A stretch of DNA of 64,000 nucleotides, from contig JAURWY010000008.1 of the NCBI GenBank assembly GCA_030654695.1, positions 20,630 to 84,629 of the forward strand, read 5' to 3'. Position 1 is the first letter of the stretch; each line of letters starts with the position of its first letter. Shown one piece after another: positions 37,303 to 47,022 of this stretch. Source of the DNA: Polaromonas sp. Its GTDB lineage: Bacteria; Pseudomonadota; Gammaproteobacteria; Burkholderiales; Burkholderiaceae_C. The notes below the pieces were generated by a model that saw only the letters and a list, made by a program, of their open reading frames with translations, had not been told where the DNA came from and did no database searches. The translations under genes and the position numbers were made by a program.

Positions 37303-38400
37303 ATGACCTCTCACACCTCTGGCCAGCACGCGCCTCTCATCATTGACATTGCCGGCCTCACGTTGACGAAAACGGATCGCCAGCGGCTCAAGCATCCGCT
37401 GACCGGCGGCGTTATTTTGTTCGCTCGCAACTGGGAAAACCGCCAGCAACTCACCGCTCTGTGTGCCGAGATGAAGAAAGTTCGCCGCGACTTGTTGATC
37501 TGCGTCGACCATGAAGGCGGCCGAGTGCAGCGCTTCAAAACCGATGGCTTCACGCACCTGCCGCCCATGCGCGCCTTGGGCGAGATGTGGCTCAAAGACG
37601 GCAAGGATGCAGAAGGCGCAGGCGCCATGGCCGCTACCAATGCGGCCACGGCTTGCGGCTATGTGCTGGGCGCCGAACTGCGCGCTTGCGGCGTGGACTT
37701 CAGCTTCACGCCGGTGCTGGACTTGGACCACGGCGAAAGCGGTGTGATCGGCGACCGCGCTTTCAGCCGCGACCCGCGCATCGTCGCTTTGCTCGCCAAG
37801 AGCCTGATGCACGGTCTGCTGCAGTCCGGCATGGGCAACTGCGGCAAGCATTTCCCCGGCCATGGCTTTGTCAAAGCCGACTCGCACACCGACATTCCGG
37901 TCGACCGCCGCAGCCTCAAAGCCATTTTGGCGGACGACGCTGCGCCTTACGACTGGCTCAACACCACGCTCACCAGCGTCATGCCGGCGCATGTGATTTA
38001 CCCCAAGGTGGACTCGCGTCCCGCTGGGTTTTCAGAGAAGTGGCTGGGCTTTATTTTGCGCGGCCAGCTCGGCTTTGGCGGCGCAGTGTTCAGCGACGAC
38101 CTGAGCATGGCCGGTGCGCGTTTGATTGACGGCAAAGAAGTCAGCTACACCGAGGCCGCCGTAGCCGCCCTGAACGCCGGCTGCGACATGGTGTTGCTGT
38201 GCAACCAAAGCCTAGACGGCGGTGTGGCGGTCGACGAATTGCTCGACGGCATGACGCAAGCCCAACTCAAGGGCACCTGGGAACCGCTAGAGTCCAGCGA
38301 AGAGCGCCGCTTGGCTCTGCTCCCCACCAAACCAGCCGTGATGTGGGACGACTTGATGCTGGAGCCGGCCTACATGCACGCGTTGGGCTTGGTGCCTTGA
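37303..38400 (+). CDS. nagZ: Beta-N-acetylglucosaminidase NagZ
   Basis: Cytosolic GH3 enzyme of peptidoglycan recycling that removes GlcNAc from GlcNAc-anhydroMurNAc peptides. 365 residues. GGVILFARNW, CVDHEGGRVQRF, GKHFPGHGFVKADSHTD (catalytic His/Asp loop) and the nucleophile Asp in AVFSDDLSMAGA are typical. Last gene of the long plus-strand run beginning at lepA; it converges with the membrane hydrolase gene. Confidence 0.95.
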   Translation: MTSHTSGQHAPLIIDIAGLTLTKTDRQRLKHPLTGGVILFARNWENRQQLTALCAEMKKVRRDLLICVDHEGGRVQRFKTDGFTHLPPMRALGEMWLKDGKDAEGAGAMAATNAATACGYVLGAELRACGVDFSFTPVLDLDHGESGVIGDRAFSRDPRIVALLAKSLMHGLLQSGMGNCGKHFPGHGFVKADSHTDIPVDRRSLKAILADDAAPYDWLNTTLTSVMPAHVIYPKVDSRPAGFSEKWLGFILRGQLGFGGAVFSDDLSMAGARLIDGKEVSYTEAAVAALNAGCDMVLLCNQSLDGGVAVDELLDGMTQAQLKGTWEPLESSEERRLALLPTKPAVMWDDLMLEPAYMHALGLVP

Positions 38401-38431
38401 GAGCCTTGCCGGCTCACTGAGTCCCAGACCG

Positions 38432-39451
38432 CTACCGCGGCGGCGGCAGCGGCTCTCCCAGCGCACGCAGCCACAGCCAGTCCAAGCTGCGCGGAATGTC
38501 AAAGGCCACGGGAATTTGCTCAGGTTCGGCCAAGACCAGCAGCGGGCTGCGCCGCTCTGCCACGGCAAAAGTGAAAGAATAATTCGGTTCCTGCCCCATG
38601 CGCAGATCGGTCATCAGCAGTCGGCTGCCGCGCTCCTCCAGCTTGTAAAAGCCCTTGGTGAAAGCCATGAGGCGCTGCACGCCATCAATGTCCTGCAGCT
38701 CGGCGGCCAGCGCGTTACCACGCGGGAAGCGGTCAAACGCTATCGTCGGCTGCTTGTCGAGCAGCGAGTAAAAGCCTTCGTGGTAGTCATCTCCGGCCAC
38801 TGCCACCACCCGCCACAACACGGTGTTGAACGGCGTCGGCGTCACCAGCAAGTGTTCCACCGCGATGCCTTGCTGCGACAGCGTTGCGCGAGCGATCTGC
38901 GTGACCTGCTGCTGCGCGGCAAACCCCCAAGCCAGATAAGCCGTGCTGACCAGCAGTCCGACGACATTGGCCTTTTGTCCGATGTGTCCCCGGTGCCCGC
39001 CGCGCGTCACCAGCACCCAGACCACGCCAACCAACAGCGGCAGCGTGTAGAACAAGTCAATGATGAAGACACTGCCTACGCCAAACGGATAGTTAGAAAA
39101 AGGCAGCGCCAATTGCGTGCCGTAAACCGTCATGGCGTCGAGCAGTGTGTGCGTCAGCAGCACGAGCCAAATCGCCAGCCACCAGCGCCGCAGCAAACCC
39201 CGTTCGCCATGCAGCCGCGCCACCACCGCCGCAAAAGGCAGAGAGAACAAGGTCAGCCAAAACAGCGCATGACTTTCGGCGCGGTGCAGCACCATATTGC
39301 GGATGACGTCGCCTTGGTCGATCAGCACATCAAGATCGGGCAGCGTGCCTGCCACGGCGCCCCACAGCGCGGCTTTCCACACCGCCGTGCGGCGGCCCAT
39401 CACGGCCACTGAAACAGCGGCACCCAACGCAAGTTGAGAGAGGGAATCCAT
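38432..39451 (-). CDS. Membrane-bound metal-dependent hydrolase (YbcI/DUF457 type)
   Basis: 339 residues. The N-terminal MDSLSQLALGAAVSVAVMG, GTLPDLDVLID, an HRAESHALFW histidine motif and LLTHTLLDAMTVYGTQLALP match the DUF457/YdjM hydrolase family, with about four membrane helices and conserved His/Asp residues that would bind a metal. The last 150 residues form a soluble domain of no clear family. The substrate is unknown. Confidence 0.85.
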   Translation of the reverse strand: MDSLSQLALGAAVSVAVMGRRTAVWKAALWGAVAGTLPDLDVLIDQGDVIRNMVLHRAESHALFWLTLFSLPFAAVVARLHGERGLLRRWWLAIWLVLLTHTLLDAMTVYGTQLALPFSNYPFGVGSVFIIDLFYTLPLLVGVVWVLVTRGGHRGHIGQKANVVGLLVSTAYLAWGFAAQQQVTQIARATLSQQGIAVEHLLVTPTPFNTVLWRVVAVAGDDYHEGFYSLLDKQPTIAFDRFPRGNALAAELQDIDGVQRLMAFTKGFYKLEERGSRLLMTDLRMGQEPNYSFTFAVAERRSPLLVLAEPEQIPVAFDIPRSLDWLWLRALGEPLPPPR

Positions 39452-39509
39452 AGTTGGGGATTATCGTTGAGTGACCGCGGTCATCGACCGGTGCAGGGTG
39501 CTCGGAAAC

Positions 39510-40046
39510 TCAGCGCCCCGACCAATTCAATTTCCCCACCTCATCAAGATGCGTGAGGTACACACGCAGGTCGAATTCGTACTGGTGGTACTGCGGTTCC
39601 ATGTAGGTGCAAAGCTTGTAGAACGCCTTGTCGTGCTCGCGTTCTTTGATGTGTGCGAGTTCGTGCACCGCGATCATTTTCAGGAACTCGGCGGGGCCTT
39701 CTTTGAACAGGGCGGCGACGCGGATTTCGCGCTTGGACTTGAGCTTGTTGCCCTGCACGCGTGAGATGGTGGTGTGCGTGCCGAGCGCATGAGCGATGAC
39801 TTGCAGTTTGTTGTCAAAGATCACCCGAGACAGCGGATCTGAGTTGCGCAAAAAGCGGTTCTTCAGATCCATCACGTAGTCATACAGCGCCTTGTCGGTG
39901 CGCACGCTGTGCGCTTCGGGATACTTCTTCAGCAGCACCGCACCGAGCTGACCTTTGGTGAGCAGCGCTTGCACTTGGTCGCGCAAGTTGTCGGGGTAGC
40001 CGAGCAGGTATTTCAATGACAGCCCGGCCGTCCCGACGGCGCTCAA
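39510..40046 (-). CDS. YgjP-family metallopeptidase-like protein (DUF45)
   Basis: 178 residues with the zinc motif [19 protein letters not shown] (HELAH and a third His four residues on) that defines the YgjP/WLM group. No signal peptide or membrane helix, so it is cytosolic. The start codon appears to be TTG at 40044-40046 overlapping the lysS stop (TTGA); an internal TTG at 40016 (LKYLLGY) is an alternative. The physiological substrate is unknown. Confidence 0.82.
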   Translation of the reverse strand: MSAVGTAGLSLKYLLGYPDNLRDQVQALLTKGQLGAVLLKKYPEAHSVRTDKALYDYVMDLKNRFLRNSDPLSRVIFDNKLQVIAHALGTHTTISRVQGNKLKSKREIRVAALFKEGPAEFLKMIAVHELAHIKEREHDKAFYKLCTYMEPQYHQYEFDLRVYLTHLDEVGKLNWSGR

Positions 40047-41602
40047 TTCTCGCGGCGCAGTGCCGGGAACAAGATGACGTCGCGGATGCTGGCGCTGTCT
40101 GTCAGCAGCATCATCAGGCGGTCAATGCCGATACCGCAGCCGCCGGTCGGTGGCATGCCGTATTCGAGTGCACGCACAAAGTCGGCGTCGTAAAACATGG
40201 CTTCGTCGTCGCCGGAATCTTTGGCGTTGACCTGCGCATGAAAGCGTGCGGCTTGCTCTTGCGCGTCGTTGAGTTCGCTGAAGCCGTTGCCGAACTCGCG
40301 ACCTGTGATGTAGAGCTCAAAGCGTTCGGTCACTTCAGGGCGTGCATCATTGGCGCGCGCCAAGGGCGAAATTTCTGTCGGGTGTTCCATGATGAAGGTC
40401 GGCTGCCAGAGCTTGTCTTCAACCGTTTCTTCAAAGTACAAGACTTGCAAGCTGGCCAATGAGCGTGTCGACAAGCGGTCTTTTTGCTCGGTGCAACCGA
40501 GCTTTTTGACGGCGTTGGTGAGCCAAGCAGCGTTGTCCACGTTGGTGCCTGCGTCGGTGTGTTTCAGGATGGCTTCGCGAATCGTCAGGCGTTCAAAAGG
40601 CTGACTCAAATCGACGGCTTTGCCGCCGTAGCTCAACTGCAAAGTGCCGCAAGATTTTTGGGCGGCGTCACGGATCAGCGCTTCGGTGAAGGCCATCAGG
40701 TCGTTGTAGTTCCACCAGGCGGCGTAGAACTCCATCATGGTGAATTCGGGGTTGTGCCGAACGCTGATGCCTTCGTTGCGGTAGCTGCGGTTGATCTCAA
40801 AGACGCGCTCAAAACCGCCGACGATGAGGCGCTTCAGGTAGAGCTCGGGCGCGATGCGCAAAAACATTTCCTGGTCCAGCGCGTTGTGGTGCGTCTTGAA
40901 AGGCTTGGCGTTGGCGCCGCCCGGAATCGGGTGCAGCATCGGCGTTTCGACTTCTAGAAACTCATTGGCGACCATGAACTCGCGCATGCTGCTGACGGCT
41001 TTGCTGCGGGCCACGAAGCGCTTGCGCGCGGCTTCGTCGGTGATCAGGTCGACATAACGCTGGCGGTATTTGACTTCTTGGTCTGCCACGCCGTGAAACT
41101 TGTCGGGCAGGGGGCGCAGGCTTTTGGTCACCAGTTTGAGGGCGGTGGCGTGGATCGACAACTCGCCGGTTTTGGTTTTGAACAGCGTGCCTTCAGCGGC
41201 CACGATGTCGCCCAAGTCCCAGTGTTTGAAGGCGCTGTGCAGTTCTTCGCCGACGCCTTCGTTGTTAATATAGACCTGAATGCGACCGCCCGATGGGCCG
41301 AAGGAGGCGTCTTGCAGGGTTGCAAAACTGGCCTTGCCCATGACGCGCTTGAGCATCATCCGGCCGGCGACGCTGACGCGGATGGCCTGCGGCTCTAGCT
41401 CTTCTTTGGTCTGGCTGTCGTATTGCGCAAACAGGGCTTCGGCCCGGTGTTTGGGTTTGACGTCATTAGGGAACGCCACGCCTGCTGCGCGTATGTGTTT
41501 TAACTTTTCACGGCGCTCGGCCATCAGCTGGTTGTCGTCGGGCGCGTGTGCGGATGCAGTCGCGTCAGCGGCAACGGAGGGCAGGGCGGTGGGTGTAGAC
41601 AT
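40043..41602 (-). CDS. lysS: Lysyl-tRNA synthetase, class II
   Basis: Charges tRNA-Lys. 519 residues: an N-terminal OB-fold anticodon-binding domain (about 65-165), then the class II core with motif 2 [20 protein letters not shown] and motif 3 [15 protein letters not shown]. The first 25 residues are Ala/Ser-rich and poorly conserved. It overlaps the downstream metallopeptidase gene. The LON-domain gene lies 51 bases upstream. Confidence 0.97.
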   Translation of the reverse strand: MSTPTALPSVAADATASAHAPDDNQLMAERREKLKHIRAAGVAFPNDVKPKHRAEALFAQYDSQTKEELEPQAIRVSVAGRMMLKRVMGKASFATLQDASFGPSGGRIQVYINNEGVGEELHSAFKHWDLGDIVAAEGTLFKTKTGELSIHATALKLVTKSLRPLPDKFHGVADQEVKYRQRYVDLITDEAARKRFVARSKAVSSMREFMVANEFLEVETPMLHPIPGGANAKPFKTHHNALDQEMFLRIAPELYLKRLIVGGFERVFEINRSYRNEGISVRHNPEFTMMEFYAAWWNYNDLMAFTEALIRDAAQKSCGTLQLSYGGKAVDLSQPFERLTIREAILKHTDAGTNVDNAAWLTNAVKKLGCTEQKDRLSTRSLASLQVLYFEETVEDKLWQPTFIMEHPTEISPLARANDARPEVTERFELYITGREFGNGFSELNDAQEQAARFHAQVNAKDSGDDEAMFYDADFVRALEYGMPPTGGCGIGIDRLMMLLTDSASIRDVILFPALRREN

Positions 41603-41653
41603 AGGGAAGCCGAAAGAGAGGGGTTCAGAAGAAAAAGAGGCGAGCCTCTGATT

Positions 41654-42325
41654 TTAAAAGGAGATATCGCTGCGGTCGAGGATGTCATTGACCAATTCGA
41701 GCCGCAGCAGCGGGTTGTCGAGCTCCATGAATTGTTGCTTCATCGCGACCGGGATCGGTAGCAATTCGCACCAACGGTTGGCGACCCAGCCGCAGTCATC
41801 AAACTTGTAGGGCGTGAAGATCGGCATTTGATCAGCCGGTACTTCGCGTTCTTGCAGGGTCAGGATCAGCTTTTTCAGGGCATCGGCTGCTGGCTGCAGG
41901 TCCTCGGGAATCGCAACGAAGAGATCGTCGGGCAGCAATGTTACGTCGGCGACCCACAGGCCATGTTTGAGTTTTTCGCTGCGGCTGATCTTGAAGCGTT
42001 GCGTGCCGGTGCAGCGGACCACCATCAAGCCGGGTTGCGGTGTTGCAAAGTCGGTGATGGTGGCTAAGGTGCCCATGCTTTGGAAGGCTTCGTTGGCAAA
42101 CGCCTCGCCCGAAGGTTCGGCATTCAGGCGCCTGACTTCAGTGCCTGCTGTCAGCGAGACCACACCAAACGCCGTGCCGTTCTTGTGGCACTTGCCGATC
42201 ATGTCGAGGTAGCGCACCTCGAAAATTTGCAGCGGCAAGAAACCGCCCGGGTACAGCACTGTGCCCAGCGGAAACAGCGGCAGCGCTGTCAAGGGTCTCA
42301 AAGGCAGCGCGTCAGTCAACGGCAT
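41654..42325 (-). CDS. LON substrate-binding domain protein
   Basis: 223 residues forming only the N-terminal LON domain ([29 protein letters not shown]), without the ATPase and protease parts. Such stand-alone proteins are common in Burkholderiales; function unknown, often called peptidase S16. ATG 42325 (MPLTDALPL) is used: the longer frame to 42433 lies within accD. It overlaps the accD stop by 14 bases, so the genes are coupled. Confidence 0.88.
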   Translation of the reverse strand: MPLTDALPLRPLTALPLFPLGTVLYPGGFLPLQIFEVRYLDMIGKCHKNGTAFGVVSLTAGTEVRRLNAEPSGEAFANEAFQSMGTLATITDFATPQPGLMVVRCTGTQRFKISRSEKLKHGLWVADVTLLPDDLFVAIPEDLQPAADALKKLILTLQEREVPADQMPIFTPYKFDDCGWVANRWCELLPIPVAMKQQFMELDNPLLRLELVNDILDRSDISF

Positions 42326-43184
42326 CGGCGGGTTGCTTTTGCAGCATGGCCAGCGTGCTCGCGATGGTTTTGCGCAAGTCTCGGCGGTCGCAAATAAAGT
42401 CGACCGCCCCTTTGGTCTGCAAAAACTCGGCACGCTGGAAACCGGCAGGCAGCGTCACCCGCACGGTGGACTCGATCACGCGCGGGCCGGCAAAACCAAT
42501 CAAAGCTTTGGGTTCGGCAATCACCACGTCGCCTAGAAAAGCGAAGCCGGCGCTGACGCCGCCCATGGTCGGGTCGGTCAACACGCTGATGTAAGGCAGG
42601 CCTTTTTTGGCTAGGCGTGTCAGCGATGCATTGGTTTTGGCCATCTGCATCAGGCTCAGCAAGCCTTCTTGCATGCGCGCGCCGCCAGTGGCGGTGAAGC
42701 AGATAAAAGGGACTTTTTGCTCGATGGCAGCATGCACGCCGCGCACAAAACGCTCACCCACCACGCTGCCCATGCTGCCACCCATGAAGTCAAATTCAAA
42801 GCAGGCCACCACCACGCCGATGCTGTGGACCGCCCCACCCATGACGATCAGCGCATCGGTTTCGCCGGTGTTCTCTAACGCTTCTTTCAGGCGTTCCGGG
42901 TACTTGCGGCTATCCTTGAATTTCAGGGCATCCACCGGCAGCACTTCCTGGCCGAGTTCATAACGGCCTTCGGCGTCGAGAAAAGCGTCTAGCCGCGCCC
43001 GTGCGCTGATGCGGTGATGGTGGCTGCACTGCGGGCAAACGTTCTGGTTTTTCTCCAGGTCGTTCTTGTACAGAACAGTTTCGCAACTCGGGCATTTGAT
43101 CCACAACCCTTCAGGGACGCTGCGGCGTTCGGTCGGGTCAGTCGGCGTGATTTTCGGGGGAAGTAGTTTTTCTAGCCAGCTCAT
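42312..43184 (-). CDS. accD: Acetyl-CoA carboxylase carboxyltransferase subunit beta
   Basis: With AccA transfers CO2 from biotin to acetyl-CoA, giving malonyl-CoA for FabD. 290 residues with the N-terminal zinc ribbon ([12 protein letters not shown] ... CPQCSHH), then the crotonase-fold core with [20 protein letters not shown] and [14 protein letters not shown]. It stands downstream of trpA, the common Burkholderiales trpFBA-accD order, but a repeat cluster has entered the trpA-accD gap. Confidence 0.96.
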   Translation of the reverse strand: MSWLEKLLPPKITPTDPTERRSVPEGLWIKCPSCETVLYKNDLEKNQNVCPQCSHHHRISARARLDAFLDAEGRYELGQEVLPVDALKFKDSRKYPERLKEALENTGETDALIVMGGAVHSIGVVVACFEFDFMGGSMGSVVGERFVRGVHAAIEQKVPFICFTATGGARMQEGLLSLMQMAKTNASLTRLAKKGLPYISVLTDPTMGGVSAGFAFLGDVVIAEPKALIGFAGPRVIESTVRVTLPAGFQRAEFLQTKGAVDFICDRRDLRKTIASTLAMLQKQPADAVD

Positions 43185-43211
43185 GGGAGCTCCTTAATGC
43201 ATGGGTTGACT

Positions 43212-43365
43212 TGTCATTTCGAGCGCATTCTCTGTCATCGCGAGCATAGTCTGTCATTGCGAGCGCAGCGCAGCAATCCATCTTCGAGGTGCGCAGTAAT
43301 GGGCTGCTGCGTTGCGCTCGCAGTGACGAATCGAGTGGGCTGCTACGCTGCGTTCGGAGCAACGC
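43212..43365. repeat. Cluster of palindromic interspersed repeats between trpA and accD
   Basis: A left arm beginning TGTCATTGCGAGCGCAGCGC (TCATTG... at 43254-43275) is matched by an inverted copy at 43305-43326 with 2 mismatches in 22. Shortened copies of the same head occur just before it (TGTCATTTCGAGCGCAT at 43212, TGTCATCGCGAGCAT at 43233), and a degraded tail copy follows near 43335-43356. This head is a well-known dispersed repeat in many bacteria. No coding signal. Confidence 0.75.
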
Positions 43366-43409
43366 TGTGCCGCATTGCGGCGAATTTAAATACATCAGGT
43401 TGACCCGGA

Positions 43410-44219
43410 TTATGCGTCCAGCGCGCTGCGGATCTCTTTCAGGAAGGTCTCGACCGCCGGCACCACTTGCGCGCGTGGCAACGGGTCGATGAGCTGGATG
43501 ATCTTGCTGCCAATCACCACGGCGTCGGCCACGCGGCTGATGGCTTTGGCGGTGGCGGCGTCACGGATGCCGAAACCCACACCGACCGGCACACTGACGT
43601 GCTCGCGGATGCGCGGCAGCATGGCTTCCACGGCGCCCAAGTCCAAAGCGCCGGAACCCGTCACGCCTTTCAGCGAAACGTAATAGACATAGCCGCTGGC
43701 CACTTTGGCGACCTGCGCCATGCGCTCGGGTGTGCTGGTCGGGGCCAGCAAAAAGATCAGGTCCATGTTGTGACTGCGCAGCTGGGCGGCGAAGTCAACG
43801 CATTCTTCAGGCGGGTAGTCGACGATCAACATGCCGTCGACGCCGGCCTCGGCTGCATCGCGCACAAAGCTGTTGGCACCGTGCTTGAGGTTGTAGGCCT
43901 CGATCGGATTGGCGTAGCCCATCAGCACCACCGGGGTGGTGTTGTTTTGCAAGCGGAATTCGCGCACCATGGCCAGCACTTGAACCAAGCCCACGCCAAA
44001 AGCCAAGGCGCGGTCGCCGGCTTTTTGGATCACCGGGCCGTCGGCGCTGGGGTCTGAAAACGGCACGCCGAGCTCGATCACATCTGCACCACCGGCCACC
44101 ATGCCGTGCATCAGCGCGGGCGTGATGTCCGCGAAAGGAAAACCGGCTGTGACGTAAGGAATCAGGGCTTTGCGTTTTTGCGCCAGCAGGGCGCTCATGA
44201 CGGGTTGAATACGGCTCAT
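43410..44219 (-). CDS. trpA: Tryptophan synthase alpha subunit
   Basis: Cleaves indole-3-glycerol phosphate to indole and GAP, passing indole to TrpB. 269 residues. Catalytic Glu in [16 protein letters not shown], Asp in [10 protein letters not shown], phosphate loop VGFGIRDA. It overlaps trpB by ATGA, ensuring stoichiometric synthesis. Downstream lies a repeat cluster, then accD. Confidence 0.97.
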   Translation of the reverse strand: MSRIQPVMSALLAQKRKALIPYVTAGFPFADITPALMHGMVAGGADVIELGVPFSDPSADGPVIQKAGDRALAFGVGLVQVLAMVREFRLQNNTTPVVLMGYANPIEAYNLKHGANSFVRDAAEAGVDGMLIVDYPPEECVDFAAQLRSHNMDLIFLLAPTSTPERMAQVAKVASGYVYYVSLKGVTGSGALDLGAVEAMLPRIREHVSVPVGVGFGIRDAATAKAISRVADAVVIGSKIIQLIDPLPRAQVVPAVETFLKEIRSALDA

Positions 44220-45493
44220 GACTTGAACTCAATCACTTGTTCGCCGGCCGGACCGCCTTTGACGCCTTGCCCCTGACAGGATGGTCGGCAGTAAAAACTG
44301 GCGTTCGACAAATCGGCAACCGTGCCGATGTCTTTGTCGCCGCGGCCTGACAGGTTGACCAAAATCGACTGGTCAGCGCGCATGGTCTTGGCCAGCTTCA
44401 TGGCGTAGGCCACGGCATGGGCTGATTCGAGCGCCGGGATGATGCCTTCGGTACGGCACAGGTAGTGAAACGCCGACAGCGCTTCGACGTCGGTGATGCC
44501 GACGTATTCAGCGCGTCCAATGTCTTTCAAAAAGGCGTGCTCAGGGCCGACGCCTGGGTAGTCCAGGCCGGCGCTGATGCTGTGCGTTTCGGTCACTTGG
44601 CCGTCTTCGTTTTGCAGTACATAGGTGCGGTTGCCGTGCAACACGCCGGGTGAGCCGCGCTGTAAAGAGGCCGAATGCTTGCCGCTGTCCATGCCTTCGC
44701 CAGCAGCTTCAACGCCGATCAAACGGGTTTGTTCGTGCTGGATGTAGGGATGAAAAATACCCATGGCATTGCTGCCACCGCCAACGCAGGCGAGCACCGC
44801 GTCGGGTTGCTTGCCGCCGGTCATCTCAGGCATTTGCGTCAGGCACTCTTCGCCGATGACGCTCTGGAAGTCGCGCACCATCATCGGGTAAGGGTGTGGG
44901 CCAGCCACGGTGCCGATGATGTAGAAAGTGTTGTCCACATTGGCAACCCAGTCACGCATGGCTTCGTTGAGCGCGTCTTTCAACGTCTTGCTGCCCGACT
45001 CGACCGGCACCACGGTGGCGCCGAGCAGCTTCATGCGGTAGACGTTGGGGCTTTGCCGTTTGATGTCTTCGCTGCCCATGTAGACCACGCATTCGAGGCC
45101 GTAACGGGCGCAAATGGTGGCCGTTGCCACGCCGTGTTGGCCGGCGCCGGTTTCAGCAATGATGCGGGGCTTGCCCATGCGACGCGCCAGCATGGCTTGG
45201 CCGATGGTGTTGTTGATCTTGTGCGCGCCGGTGTGGTTCAGGTCTTCGCGCTTGAGGTAAATCTGGGCGCCGCCTTGCTCACGGCTCATGCGGGCCGCAT
45301 GGTAAATCGGCGACGGGCGGCCGACAAAATGCTTCAGTTCGTAGTGAAACTCGGCTAAAAAAGCCGGGTCGTGCTGGTAGCGTGCGTAAGCCGCTTTCAG
45401 CTCATTGATCGCATGGGTCAGCGTCTCGGAGACAAAACTGCCGCCGTAGATGCCGAAATGGCCGCTCGCATCGGGTTGTTGATAGGGGTACAT
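44216..45493 (-). CDS. trpB: Tryptophan synthase beta subunit
   Basis: PLP enzyme joining indole and serine. 425 residues: the PLP lysine in [34 protein letters not shown], and the glycine-rich phosphate site [12 protein letters not shown]. The C-terminal 25 residues ([18 protein letters not shown]) exceed the E. coli length and add two cysteines. There is a 72-base gap to trpF upstream and an ATGA overlap with trpA. Confidence 0.97.
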   Translation of the reverse strand: MYPYQQPDASGHFGIYGGSFVSETLTHAINELKAAYARYQHDPAFLAEFHYELKHFVGRPSPIYHAARMSREQGGAQIYLKREDLNHTGAHKINNTIGQAMLARRMGKPRIIAETGAGQHGVATATICARYGLECVVYMGSEDIKRQSPNVYRMKLLGATVVPVESGSKTLKDALNEAMRDWVANVDNTFYIIGTVAGPHPYPMMVRDFQSVIGEECLTQMPEMTGGKQPDAVLACVGGGSNAMGIFHPYIQHEQTRLIGVEAAGEGMDSGKHSASLQRGSPGVLHGNRTYVLQNEDGQVTETHSISAGLDYPGVGPEHAFLKDIGRAEYVGITDVEALSAFHYLCRTEGIIPALESAHAVAYAMKLAKTMRADQSILVNLSGRGDKDIGTVADLSNASFYCRPSCQGQGVKGGPAGEQVIEFKS

Positions 45494-45565
45494 AGTCTCT
45501 TAGTCAGTTGAGGACAGAGCCGCTCATTCGCGGTGCTCATGCAGCCAGGTCTGTCCCGCAAGGTT

Positions 45566-46234
45566 TTAGGTTTGCTCATCAGCAGCGCGCACGGCTGCAA
45601 CGAATTGCTTGATTTTGTCGGCGCTTTTGATGCCCTTGGACATCTCCACGCCGGAGCTCACATCAACGGCCAGCGTTTTGCAGCGCGGCCGGACTTGCAA
45701 AATGCCATCGGTCACATTTGCAGGCGTCAATCCACCAGACAAAACGAGGTGAGCGTTGACGTTTGGAGGAAGCAGTGACCAATTGAATGTTTTTCCGCCA
45801 CCACCAAAACCGTCGACATGGGCGTCGAGCAATATGGCTTGGGCTGCGTTGAAATCGTGAGCGTATTTTACGAGATTAAAGCTGTCACTACCGTTTTCCG
45901 GGGCATCCAGCGGGATGCGGGCAGCGCGCACAAACGGCCTGCCGTGGCTCAAACAGTCGGCTGGGCTTTCGTCGCCGTGGAACTGCAGCAAGGCGGTGGG
46001 CAGCAGCGCGCAGGCTGCAGCCACTTGTGCGGCTGTTGCGTTGACGAACAGCAGCACGGGCGTGACATAGGCTGGCAGCCGCGCCGCCAGCTCGGCTGCG
46101 CGTGCGGCGCTGACGTAGCGGGCGCTGGGCTCGTAAAGCACAAAGCCGACAGCATCGGCGCCGGCGGCAACGGCGGCATCGACGTCTTCTTCACGGGTCA
46201 GACCGCAAATCTTGATACGGGTTCGCTTGTTCAT
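45566..46234 (-). CDS. trpF: Phosphoribosylanthranilate isomerase
   Basis: Amadori rearrangement in tryptophan synthesis. 222 residues: RIKICGLTREEDVDAAVAAG with the catalytic Cys, FVLYEPSARYV, LLFVNA, LLQFHGDE and LSGGLTPANV are diagnostic. ATG 46234 (MNKRTR) overlaps the truA stop as ATGA; the ATG 9 bases earlier is less likely. It is a stand-alone enzyme, not fused to TrpC. Confidence 0.95.
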   Translation of the reverse strand: MNKRTRIKICGLTREEDVDAAVAAGADAVGFVLYEPSARYVSAARAAELAARLPAYVTPVLLFVNATAAQVAAACALLPTALLQFHGDESPADCLSHGRPFVRAARIPLDAPENGSDSFNLVKYAHDFNAAQAILLDAHVDGFGGGGKTFNWSLLPPNVNAHLVLSGGLTPANVTDGILQVRPRCKTLAVDVSSGVEMSKGIKSADKIKQFVAAVRAADEQT

Positions 46235-47022
46235 GGCAACCAATCATAGGCGGGCGCGCTGCTCGGCAAGCCGAAATGGTCTTCATACACCGGGCCTAGG
46301 AAGTACAGGCCGTCGGGCGAAAAAGTCGGGGCCGCAGCATCGCGGCTGCGCGCCGCCAGCACTTCCAGAATCCATTCTGGGCTGTGGCCGCCCTGACCGA
46401 CGCTGACCAGGCAACCCATGATGTTGCGGATCATGTGGTGCAAAAAGGCGTTGGCCTCGAATTCGAAGCGCCAATAAGGGCCGCGCTGGGACACTTTGAT
46501 GCGCGTGATGGTTTTGACCGGGCTTTTGGCTTGACATTGAGCCGCCCGAAAAGAAGAAAAGTCATGCTCGCCCAGCAAGTAGGCAGCGGCACGCTCGACC
46601 GCAACGCTGTTCATGGGCCGGTAGACCCAGCCGACCCGGCCGGCTTCAACACTCGGCCGCACTGGTGATTCGAGCAGCACGTAGGCGTAGCGTCGGGCGA
46701 TGGCCGAGGCTCTTGAGTGAAACCCATCTTGGCCATCGGGCACCTGCTGCGCCCACTGCACAGCGATGTCGCGCGGCAAAAAGGCGTTGGTGCCGCGCAC
46801 CCAAGAGGCCATGTCGCGCTCCAGCGGGGTGTCGAAATGCGCGACCTGCATCAGGCCGTGAACGCCGGCGTCGGTGCGGCCAGCGCACATCACCCGCAGC
46901 GGTTGCGTGGTGAATTTGGCCAAGGCGCTTTCAAGCTGGTCTTGGATGGTGTTGCCTGAAAGTTGGCTCTGCCAGCCCTGGTAAGCGCTGCCGTTGTAGC
47001 TGATGCCCAGCGCGACTCTCAA
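46231..47022 (-). CDS. truA: tRNA pseudouridine(38-40) synthase
   Basis: Modifies the anticodon arm of many tRNAs. 263 residues with the catalytic Asp in CAGRTDAGVHGLMQVAHF and HMIRNIMGCLVSVGQG. The protein begins RVALGISYNGSAYQGWQ directly after a TTG at 47022, which overlaps the fimV stop (TTGA), so translation probably depends on fimV. It ends in an ATGA overlap with trpF. Confidence 0.95.
   Translation of the reverse strand: MRVALGISYNGSAYQGWQSQLSGNTIQDQLESALAKFTTQPLRVMCAGRTDAGVHGLMQVAHFDTPLERDMASWVRGTNAFLPRDIAVQWAQQVPDGQDGFHSRASAIARRYAYVLLESPVRPSVEAGRVGWVYRPMNSVAVERAAAYLLGEHDFSSFRAAQCQAKSPVKTITRIKVSQRGPYWRFEFEANAFLHHMIRNIMGCLVSVGQGGHSPEWILEVLAARSRDAAAPTFSPDGLYFLGPVYEDHFGLPSSAPAYDWLP

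Noticed and set aside
43138..43395. 85-codon minus-strand frame before accD
   Set aside because: It is a translation of the dispersed palindromic repeat (MDCCAALAMTD-type product).
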